Of a stretch of DNA of 12,348 nt, positions 7,155-12,348 are shown in pieces. The stretch's first letter is position 1. Every line of letters starts with the position of its first letter. Source of the stretch: an uncultured Eubacteriales bacterium (GTDB taxonomy: Bacteria; Bacillota; Clostridia; Peptostreptococcales; Anaerovoracaceae); the NCBI GenBank assembly GCA_902793875.1, contig CADBFL010000032.1:1-12348 (forward strand), written 5' to 3'. The notes under the pieces are model-generated. The model had not been told where the DNA came from and did not search any database. It saw only the letters and a program-made list of their open reading frames with translations. The position numbers and the translations under genes were made by a program.

Positions 7155-8087
7155 TTACAGTTTTTCGAGGACTCTCAGCTTGGCGCTCCTTGCCCTCGGG
7201 TTTTTATCGGTCTCCTCCTGAGAGGGAACGACCGGTTTTCTCGTGACTCTCTTTACGTCCGTTTTCTTTCCGCATACGCATACCGGAAATTCCTTCGGGC
7301 ATGTACACGGATCGAGTCTTCTTTCGAATTCCGTCTTGACTATCCTGTCTTCGAGCGAGTGGAAGGTGATTATCGCTATCCTCCCTCCGCTTTCGAGAAG
7401 GTCCGGCAGCTTCTCCGCCGCCTCTCTCAGATGGCCCAGCTCATCGTTTACCTCTATCCTTATCGCCTGGAAGGTCCTTTTTGCCGGATGAGGTCCCGTG
7501 CGTCTGGCCTTTGCGGGTATCGCCGCCTTGATCACTCCGGTGAGTCTGTCCGTTGAATCGATCGGCGAATCCTTTCTCTCCCTGACGATGAATTCCGCTA
7601 TCCTGCGGGCCCATCGTTCCTCTCCGTAGTCTTTTATGATCCTTGCGAGTTCTTCTTCGCTGTATCCGTTGACGACCTCGTAAGCCGTAAGCCTGTCCGA
7701 CGCGTCCATCCTCATGTCCAGAGGAGCGTCGTTCATGTACGAGAAGCCTCTTTCCGGATTGTCCAGCTGGTAGGAGCTGACTCCCAGGTCCAGCAGGATG
7801 CCCTGCACTTTGCCCCCGGCCGCCTGAGCGATCGCAGCGGTATCGCTGTAGTTCGCGTGCAGGAATGTCTTGCGGCATCCGTACGGATCGAGTTTCTTTT
7901 TCGCCGCCGCCAGAGCTTCGGTGTCCCTGTCGACTGCTATGAGGTGCCCTTTATCCGAAAGTCTTTCGCAAATGCCCGACGAGTGTCCTCCTCCGCCTGC
8001 CGTGCCGTCTACATATGTGCCTTCGGGCTTTACGGCAAGCGCCTCCATGACTTCGTCAAACAGTACGGGTACATGTCCGAATTCCAT
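7155..8087 (-). CDS. rsmH: 16S rRNA (cytosine(1402)-N(4))-methyltransferase RsmH (MraW)
   Basis: SAM-dependent enzyme that methylates N4 of C1402 in the ribosomal decoding site. The 310 residues are full length. Motifs are HVPVLFDEVM (5-14), the SAM-binding YVDGTAGGGGHS (25-36), ILLDLGVSSYQLD (97-109), PLDMRMD (122-128), HPAKRTFQAIRIEVN (200-214), the four-cysteine CTCP...CVC segment (261-272) and the C-terminal NPRARSAKLRVLEK (296-309). It starts 8 nt after the mraZ stop behind GGTGGAG, so the two are tightly coupled. The mraZ-rsmH pair is the conserved start of the dcw cluster. Confidence 0.97.
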   Translation of the reverse strand: MEFGHVPVLFDEVMEALAVKPEGTYVDGTAGGGGHSSGICERLSDKGHLIAVDRDTEALAAAKKKLDPYGCRKTFLHANYSDTAAIAQAAGGKVQGILLDLGVSSYQLDNPERGFSYMNDAPLDMRMDASDRLTAYEVVNGYSEEELARIIKDYGEERWARRIAEFIVRERKDSPIDSTDRLTGVIKAAIPAKARRTGPHPAKRTFQAIRIEVNDELGHLREAAEKLPDLLESGGRIAIITFHSLEDRIVKTEFERRLDPCTCPKEFPVCVCGKKTDVKRVTRKPVVPSQEETDKNPRARSAKLRVLEKL

Positions 8088-8095
8088 GTCTCCAC

Positions 8096-8527
8096 CTATA
8101 TGCCGAATTCCCTGAGCTTGTCAGTGAACGCCTTGTCCTTCATCATCTTCGCAGTATCGGCGTCTCCCCTTTCGTCAGCGCTCCAGATCTCCACCTTGTC
8201 CATCGCGCCCATCGTGATCAGGTCCTTGCTGATATGGGCGTATGTCCTCAGATGAGGCGGGATGAGTATCCTTCCCTGCGAGTCCAGGTCGCATATCTCG
8301 GAATTGCCGAAGAAGTCTCTGATGAATTCACGGAAATCCGCATCCGACTGCGGCAGCTTCGATATCCTGTCCGCCATCTCCTCGTACGCGTCCATCGTAT
8401 AGATGTACAGACATTCATCGAATCCCTTCGTGAGCATGCACCTTCCGCCCAGCTGATCCCTGAACTTTGAAGGGATGATCATCCGGTTCTTGCTGTCTAT
8501 TGAGTTGCGGTAGGTGCCGTGAAACAT
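8096..8527 (-). CDS. mraZ: Transcriptional regulator MraZ
   Basis: DNA-binding protein of the SpoVT/AbrB fold that forms ring oligomers and binds repeated TGGG boxes in front of its own operon. In studied bacteria it controls the dcw cluster. The 143 residues carry two swapped-hairpin repeats, with motifs SIDSKNRMIIPSKFR (9-23) and LDSQGRILIPPHLR (81-94), and FHGTYRN at the start. Length is typical. The ATG has AAGG 5 nt upstream. The promoter in front contains matching GTGGGG boxes, so autoregulation is likely. Confidence 0.96.
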   Translation of the reverse strand: MFHGTYRNSIDSKNRMIIPSKFRDQLGGRCMLTKGFDECLYIYTMDAYEEMADRISKLPQSDADFREFIRDFFGNSEICDLDSQGRILIPPHLRTYAHISKDLITMGAMDKVEIWSADERGDADTAKMMKDKAFTDKLREFGI

Positions 8528-8589
8528 CTTTGCCTTGCGATCAGCGGCTTTCAGCCGTTTTTATACTTAACATATGATAAGGTTTGTAC

Positions 8590-8615
8590 CACAATAATAC
8601 CCCACAATTCCCCAC
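8590..8615 (-). promoter_or_regulatory. MraZ operator: phased GTGGGG boxes
   Basis: GTGGGG occurs on the minus strand at 8615-8610 and 8605-8600, exactly 10 bp apart, with a degenerate third repeat (ATTGTG, 8595-8590) in the same phase. A further GTGGGGG stands alone at 8657-8651. Phased TGGG-type repeats upstream of mraZ are the known binding pattern of MraZ. Their position inside the promoter spacer supports autorepression. Confidence 0.75.
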
Positions 8616-8622
8616 CATTCAA
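8594..8622 (-). promoter_or_regulatory. mraZ promoter
   Basis: On the minus strand TTGAAT (8622-8617) and TATTAT (8599-8594) are spaced by 17 bp. The spacer is almost filled by two GTGGGG boxes, so a bound repressor would directly block RNA polymerase. Predicted transcription start is near 8587, with a leader of about 60 nt. Confidence 0.7.
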
Positions 8623-8664
8623 ACAAAACTGCCTTGTTTTTGCTTGTATTCCCCCACTTTTTTA

Positions 8665-8682
8665 TGTAAAGACCGCTTTACA
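8665..8682. repeat. Copy 1 of an 18-bp inverted repeat, possible operator
   Basis: TGTAAAGACCGCTTTACA: 7-bp arms TGTAAAG/CTTTACA around a 4-bp spacer. It lies about 45 bp upstream of the mraZ -35 element and next to the lone GTGGGGG box. The same arms and spacing recur at 8730-8747. The binding protein is unknown. Confidence 0.6.
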
Positions 8683-8700
8683 AAGCTGGATTTCAGGCCA

Positions 8701-8731
8701 AAATAAAAACAGACACAATATCTTGTGTCTG
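8701..8731 (-). terminator. Rho-independent terminator after the dehydrogenase operon
   Basis: On the minus strand CAGACACAA and TTGTGTCTG form a perfect 9-bp stem with a GATA loop (8731-8710), followed by TTTTTATTTT. It ends the nhaC/murE-like/dehydrogenase transcript 37 nt past the last stop codon. The plus strand lacks a T tract. Confidence 0.85.
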
Positions 8732-8747
8732 TAAAGTATACTTTACA
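8730..8747. repeat. Copy 2 of the 18-bp inverted repeat
   Basis: TGTAAAGTATACTTTACA is a perfect 18-bp palindrome with the same arms as the copy at 8665-8682, 65 bp away centre to centre. It overlaps the terminator stem by 2 bp and lies between the dehydrogenase stop and the terminator. Confidence 0.6.
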
Positions 8748-8768
8748 CTATATGTATAAAGCCGTTTT

Positions 8769-9485
8769 TCAGGTCACGAGGCCGCCGTTCACTCCTATCA
8801 CCTGGCCTGTAACAAAGCCGGCTTCACCGGACGCAAGGTACCTGATTACGGCAGCTACCTCTTCGGGTCTGCCGGTCCTGCAAAGAGGCGTGTCATCTGC
8901 GATGGCGGCTTTAGCCTCTTCGCTCACGGAGCTGTTCATATCCGTGTCTATCATTCCGGGAGACACGCAGTTGACTCTGATGCATGACGGTCCCACTTCC
9001 TTTGCAAGAGCCTTCGTGAGTCCGATCACGCCTGCCTTGGCCGCCGAATATGCGACCTCGCACGAAGCGCCCGTCTGCCCCCACATCGATGCCACCGTTA
9101 TTATGCATCCGCTCCTGCGGCTTATCATGGAGGGAAGCACGTTTTTCACGCAGTAGAACACTCCGTTCAGATCGGTGTCAATGACTTCATGCCATCTGCT
9201 TTCGCTGATATCGGTGATCAGACCGAAGTCGGCTATCCCCGCATTGCACACCAGCACATCGATATGTCCGAGCGCGCCGACCGCCTTGTCGACGGCTATC
9301 TTTACAGAGTCGCTGTGTCTGACATCGCACCTTACCGGGACCGCTCCCGTCTCCTGCCTCAATGCATCTGCCGCTGTCTCGGATCTGTGATATGTAAACA
9401 CCACTCTGTCGCCGGCTGCGGCAAACTGCCTGACAGTCTCGGCGCCTATGCCCCCGGATCCGCCTGTGACGAGTACGTTCTTCAT
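8769..9485 (-). CDS. FabG-like short-chain dehydrogenase/reductase
   Basis: A 238-residue classical SDR oxidoreductase using NAD(P)H, close in layout to 3-oxoacyl-ACP reductase. Visible are the cofactor loop TGGSGGIG (7-14), CDV (53-55), NAG (81-83), the structural Asn107 (DLNGVF), the catalytic triad Ser133, Tyr146 and Lys150 (YSAAK), the PG motif (VNCVSPGMIDTDM) and a C-terminal FVTGQVIGVNGGL as in FabG. The start ATG shares one base with the stop of the preceding membrane-protein gene (TGATG) and has AGGGA 6 nt upstream, so translation is coupled. It is the last gene of its operon. The neighbours are cell-wall or membrane genes, not other fatty-acid genes, so the substrate is open: FabG activity or a wall-related sugar or lipid reduction are both possible. 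Confidence 0.88.
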   Translation of the reverse strand: MKNVLVTGGSGGIGAETVRQFAAAGDRVVFTYHRSETAADALRQETGAVPVRCDVRHSDSVKIAVDKAVGALGHIDVLVCNAGIADFGLITDISESRWHEVIDTDLNGVFYCVKNVLPSMISRRSGCIITVASMWGQTGASCEVAYSAAKAGVIGLTKALAKEVGPSCIRVNCVSPGMIDTDMNSSVSEEAKAAIADDTPLCRTGRPEEVAAVIRYLASGEAGFVTGQVIGVNGGLVT

Positions 9486-9811
9486 CAGTCTTCCCTGCCG
9501 GTCTCCGGCTCTGCCTTCCCGTCTTCGGCCTTTGCCTGCTCAGCTTCGAGTTTTTCCTTTTCTTTCTCGAGTCTGGCCTTTTCCTTTTCTTTTCTGGACT
9601 TTCTGAGGCTGAGCCTTATGAGTATGTAGATCGCCGCGATCAGGAACACTATCAGCATCGCCATGGCGAATCCGAAGCTCGCCTCCGCCTTGAACGTCCT
9701 CCAGTTGAGTTTGATATAGAGTCCGATGATGAACAGGATCACCACCAGGGCCGCCACAAGAATGATCGTTACCGTTGCAGCGCCTTTTTTGTCTTTTATC
9801 AGTTTTTTCAT
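9485..9811 (-). CDS. Small two-helix membrane protein with charged coiled C-terminus, unknown function
   Basis: I do not recognise a family. The 108 residues have a short basic start (MKKLIKDKKG), two hydrophobic segments (about 11-33 and 44-66) and a strongly charged Lys/Glu-rich tail (about 68-108, KEKEKARLEKEKEKLEAEQAKAE) that should form a helical coil. The two-helix topology suggests that both ends face the same side, probably the cytoplasm. It is clearly translated: GGAGG lies 5 nt before the ATG, placed after the stop of the murE-like gene (13-nt gap), and its own stop overlaps the dehydrogenase start by one base. Position suggests a role linked to the Mur ligase or the dehydrogenase, but this is inference only. 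Confidence 0.75.
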   Translation of the reverse strand: MKKLIKDKKGAATVTIILVAALVVILFIIGLYIKLNWRTFKAEASFGFAMAMLIVFLIAAIYILIRLSLRKSRKEKEKARLEKEKEKLEAEQAKAEDGKAEPETGRED

Positions 9812-9816
9812 TCCGA

Positions 9817-9821
9817 CCTCC
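9817..9821 (-). promoter_or_regulatory. GGAGG ribosome binding site of the small membrane protein
   Basis: A perfect GGAGG stands in the 13-nt gap after the murE-like stop, 5 nt before the ATG at 9811. It fixes this start and argues that the small, unrecognised gene is real. Confidence 0.8.
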
Positions 9822-9824
9822 GTA

Positions 9825-11357
9825 TCATTTCAGATATTCCATGACGACATCCGCATCGGACGGGGTATCCACGTACAGTATGCCTCTCTTCTCTCTTGTC
9901 TCGCGTCCTTTGCCCGGGAGGAAGAGTATTGTGTCGTCATCCATGAGGCTTATGGCCTTTTTTATGGCCTCTACCCTGTCCGTTATGATCTCGTATCTGC
10001 CGCCCGCCGCCTCGACATGCGCTGCGATCTCCTCGCATATCCTGTTCACGTCCTCTTCTCCGTAATCCTCCTCGGTGATTATGGAGTAGCAGCAGTTTCT
10101 GCCCGCTATGGTGCCGAGTTCCTCGCGTCTCTCAAAAGCCTTGCCGCCCGGGCATCCGAACACTATCATAATTTTACGGCCCGGGAACTCATCTGCTATC
10201 GTTTCGAAAAAGCTCTCGTAGCTCAGCTTGTTGTGAGCATAGTCGACAATGGCGATGCGCTTTCCGTCACCGCTCCTGAACACCTCCATGCGGCCCGGCG
10301 ACGAGCTCTTCGCCAGTCCGTTCTGCACGTGGGCGAACGGCACTCCGGCAAGAGCCGACAGCGCAGCCGCCGCAAGGGCGTTCTCGACGTTGATCGTTCC
10401 GAAGGTCCCGAGCACGACTTTCTCATCGACGTCCGGATAGTCCGCCACATCCCTTATGCGGATGCGCAGGCTGACTCTTCCGCCCTCGGACTTCACATCA
10501 TATCCGTACACGTTGGCAGACGGGTCGCTGCGGCTGAATGTGATCACATACGGGCAGTCCTCAGCTGCCTTCCGGAGCTCTTCCTGTCCGTCGCAGTCGA
10601 GGTTGTAGCAGGCTTTTCTGCAATGTGAGAACAGCAGCAGCTTTGCTCCGAAATAGTCCTCGAAATCCGGATGCTCTATCGGGCTTATGTGGTCGCGGCC
10701 TATGTTGAGGAAGGCTCCCGCCTCGAAGGTGATCCCGTCCAGCCTGTTATATCTCAGGCCCTGGCTCGACACCTCCATGCTCATGTACCGGATGCCGCTT
10801 TTGAGGGCGTTGCTCATGTGAGTGTACAGCTCGAGTATTTCGGGAGTCGTAAGGTGAGATTCCTCATCTATCACTCCGTCGTAATTGTATATGCCGCTGC
10901 ACACCGCGCTTTTGCCCTCTCCGGCCGCCTCAAGCCAGTCGTCGAGTATGTACCTCATGTAATAGGTCGTCGTCGACTTGCCTTTTGTGCCGGTGATCCC
11001 GATCATCCCGAGCATCCCGGACAGATCTCCGTAAAAACAGGATGCCAGGACCGGCATTGCGGCCCTGATATCATTCACTATGATTTCCGTACAGGAGCTG
11101 CTGCCCAGTCCGTATTCCTTCTCGCTTATATAGCATACAGCCCCGGCTTCTATCGCATCTCTGAGATAACGTTCTTTGAAATGCGCTCCCTTGCACACAA
11201 AAGCCGTCCCCTCGCCTGCTTCCCTGGAATCATAGGTCACCGCCTTTACGGCAGCGCCTCCTCCGGGTCCGTCGATCTCGGGATCGGCCTTGACGAACAT
11301 CCCCGCATCACGCAGGACTGCGGAGATGTCCGATACTCTCTTAAGATCTGCATCCAT
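9825..11357 (-). CDS. MurE-like UDP-MurNAc-tripeptide ligase with non-standard substrate motif
   Basis: A 510-residue Mur ligase of the MurE type, which adds the third stem-peptide residue (meso-DAP or L-Lys) to UDP-MurNAc-L-Ala-D-Glu. It has an N-terminal MurE domain (AVTYDSREAGEGTAFVCKGAHFKE, 39-62), the P-loop GITGTKGKSTTTY (120-132), LTTPE (169-173), MEVSSQGLRYNR (194-205), FLNIGRDHISPIEHPDFEDYF (216-236), a candidate carbamylated Lys239, and a C-terminal domain with SPGRMEVF (353-360), VDYAHNKLSYESF (371-383) and PGKGRE (481-486). The GTKGK P-loop and the DHISPIEHPDFEDYF block resemble the lysine-adding MurE of streptococci, as I remember it. The specificity loop, normally DNPR (DAP) or DDPN/DNPA (Lys), reads TEEDYGEEDV (428-437), without the Pro. 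The amino acid added is thus uncertain. The gene lies 34 nt after nhaC; AAAGG is 14 nt before the ATG. No other murE is visible in the window. Confidence 0.85.
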   Translation of the reverse strand: MDADLKRVSDISAVLRDAGMFVKADPEIDGPGGGAAVKAVTYDSREAGEGTAFVCKGAHFKERYLRDAIEAGAVCYISEKEYGLGSSSCTEIIVNDIRAAMPVLASCFYGDLSGMLGMIGITGTKGKSTTTYYMRYILDDWLEAAGEGKSAVCSGIYNYDGVIDEESHLTTPEILELYTHMSNALKSGIRYMSMEVSSQGLRYNRLDGITFEAGAFLNIGRDHISPIEHPDFEDYFGAKLLLFSHCRKACYNLDCDGQEELRKAAEDCPYVITFSRSDPSANVYGYDVKSEGGRVSLRIRIRDVADYPDVDEKVVLGTFGTINVENALAAAALSALAGVPFAHVQNGLAKSSSPGRMEVFRSGDGKRIAIVDYAHNKLSYESFFETIADEFPGRKIMIVFGCPGGKAFERREELGTIAGRNCCYSIITEEDYGEEDVNRICEEIAAHVEAAGGRYEIITDRVEAIKKAISLMDDDTILFLPGKGRETREKRGILYVDTPSDADVVMEYLK

Positions 11358-11391
11358 CGATTCAGTGAAAACCTTTCAGATTTATAGTTTT

Positions 11392-12348
11392 TTATACAAG
11401 CTCGCCGGCATCGGCCTTTGCCTGTTCTTCCGGCGTCATCTTCGTTACAGTGATGCCCATGAACGCCATGACGAGACAGATCACCGGCATCAGGTAGTTG
11501 AACACAGCCCACGGAGCGTATACCGAAGTGGTGACTCCGAGAGTAGCCGCGATGAACATGCCGCATGTGTTCCACGGCACGAGGCAGGATGTCACCGTGC
11601 CTGCGGACTCAAGCGCGTTCGAGAGGCATTTAGGATGGAGCCCTGCCTTTCTGTATGCAGGAGCGTACATCCTTCCCGGAACGAGTATAGAGATGTACTG
11701 CTCAGGCATCACTATGTTCGAAAGTATGCAGGTGGCTTCCGTAGCGCCGATGAGTCCTGCGTCGCCTTTGATCTTCTTCGTGATCGCTTCGATTATGACA
11801 GCGAGCTGGCCGGTCCCCTCCATGATGCCTCCGAACATCATCGCGATGACTGTCATGAGGATGGAGCTCGCCATGTTCATGAGGCCTCCCGTCGAGAGCA
11901 GATCGTCCAGAGATTCGATGCCGCTCTCGCACACAAAGCCGTTGCGCGCGACATCCAGTATGGATCCGAGATCGACGCCGCTCTGCGCGAACGGAGCCAT
12001 TACAGCCGCAGTGATGAATCCCAGCGTGATCCCCGGTATGGCCGGGACCTTCAGCGCGATCGAAAGGATGACCACGAGAGGCGGGATCAGGAGCAGCGGA
12101 TTGATGTTGAAATTATCCCTGAGGCCGTCCATCAGCACCGTTGCCTGCGATGTGTCCACGTTCCCTCCGGAGACATGCATGAAGCCGTATATGCCGAAGA
12201 ACACCAGCGAAATGACATACGCCACTATAGTGGATTTGAGCATGTATTTCACGTGAGTGAACACATCGGTGCCCGCCATGGCAGGAGCCAGATTCGTAGT
12301 ATCTGAAAGCGGCGACATCTTGTCTCCGAAGTACGCTCCGCAGATGAC
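11392..12348 (-). CDS. NhaC-family Na+/H+ antiporter, N-terminus beyond the window
   Basis: Membrane antiporter of the NhaC family (which also includes the malate-lactate antiporter MleN), exchanging Na+ for H+ across the cytoplasmic membrane. The visible 318 codons are open to the right edge, so the protein starts outside; family members are about 450-480 residues. The edge reads ICGAYFGDKMSPLSDTTNLAP, a family hallmark, so the ATG at 12318 is internal and not the start. Further landmarks are GTDVFTHVKYML, MMFGGIMEGTG, SNIVMPEQYISILVPGRMY and the conserved GTVTSCLVPWNTCGMF (the family usually has SPLVPWN). About seven or eight hydrophobic segments are visible. The tail is short and acidic. 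The murE-like gene begins 34 nt later without a terminator between, so they may be co-transcribed. Sodium versus organic-acid exchange cannot be told apart here. Confidence 0.9.
   Translation of the reverse strand, partial: VICGAYFGDKMSPLSDTTNLAPAMAGTDVFTHVKYMLKSTIVAYVISLVFFGIYGFMHVSGGNVDTSQATVLMDGLRDNFNINPLLLIPPLVVILSIALKVPAIPGITLGFITAAVMAPFAQSGVDLGSILDVARNGFVCESGIESLDDLLSTGGLMNMASSILMTVIAMMFGGIMEGTGQLAVIIEAITKKIKGDAGLIGATEATCILSNIVMPEQYISILVPGRMYAPAYRKAGLHPKCLSNALESAGTVTSCLVPWNTCGMFIAATLGVTTSVYAPWAVFNYLMPVICLVMAFMGITVTKMTPEEQAKADAGELV

Noticed and set aside
8545..8562. Plus-strand terminator (CGGCT-TTC-AGCCG followed by five Ts) in the mraZ leader
   Set aside because: Only a 5-bp stem, and no plus-strand gene needs termination. 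It may simply be a small hairpin in the mraZ leader.
8730..8747. TnrA/GlnR nitrogen-control box
   Set aside because: Those boxes are TGTNA-N7-TNACA (17 bp). Here the spacing is one base longer and the neighbouring genes have no nitrogen role.
9726..10628. 300-codon open frame on the plus strand
   Set aside because: Antisense to the murE-like gene and the small membrane protein; no motif and no ribosome binding context.
11290..12306. 338-codon open frame on the plus strand
   Set aside because: Antisense shadow of nhaC and the murE-like gene; low-complexity His/Arg/Asp-rich translation and no family signature.
1..12348. CRISPR array, tRNA/rRNA, insertion sequence, phage or attachment site
   Set aside because: No repeat-spacer pattern, RNA gene signature, transposase or flanking direct repeats seen. 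The region is almost fully occupied by co-directional housekeeping genes.

Overview
The window is a cell-wall and cell-division (dcw) gene cluster, with every gene on the minus strand, so transcription runs from high to low coordinates. The organism looks like a moderately GC-rich Clostridia-type member of the Bacillota. The reasons are the dcw order with an FtsL/DivIC-type coiled-coil protein, a SpoVD-like transpeptidase ending in a PASTA domain, a clostridial-style FtsW, frequent ATA (Ile) and AGG (Arg) codons, and GGAGG-type ribosome binding sites. I cannot name the genus from sequence alone.

Layout in transcription order. First is an upstream accessory operon: an NhaC-family Na+/H+ antiporter cut by the window edge (12348-11392), a MurE-like Mur ligase (11357-9825), a small two-helix membrane protein with a charged coiled tail (9811-9485), and a FabG-like short-chain dehydrogenase (9485-8769). 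It closes with a clear rho-independent terminator (8731-8701). A 241-nt intergenic region follows. It holds two copies of an unassigned 18-bp palindrome and a sigma-A promoter whose spacer contains two 10-bp-phased GTGGGG MraZ boxes. Next is the first dcw unit: mraZ, rsmH and an ftsL-like gene. This is followed by a strong terminator (6720-6685) and a near-consensus promoter (TTGAAA-17-TATAAT). These start the second dcw unit: a PASTA-containing class B PBP (pbpB/spoVD-like), mraY, murD, ftsW and murG, with short gaps or overlaps.

How the genes work together. MraZ autoregulates the cluster. RsmH methylates 16S rRNA. The FtsL-like protein, FtsW and the PBP form the septal synthase core. MurD, MraY and MurG make lipid II. 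murE and murF are absent from their usual place between pbpB and mraY. The only murE-like gene lies upstream of mraZ; it belongs to the lysine-type-like branch and lacks the usual DNPR/DDPN substrate motif.

The main anomalies are: murG is broken by a small non-triplet deletion and carries a Gly-to-Cys change in its first glycine loop; the dcw cluster is split by a terminator and promoter; the MurE-like gene is displaced and has an unusual motif; and the paired palindrome TGTAAAG-N4-CTTTACA is unassigned. Most of the window is otherwise conventional, and I do not see a wholly new multi-gene system. There is no gene-free stretch over 300 bases; the two largest gaps (241 and 159 nt) are regulatory.
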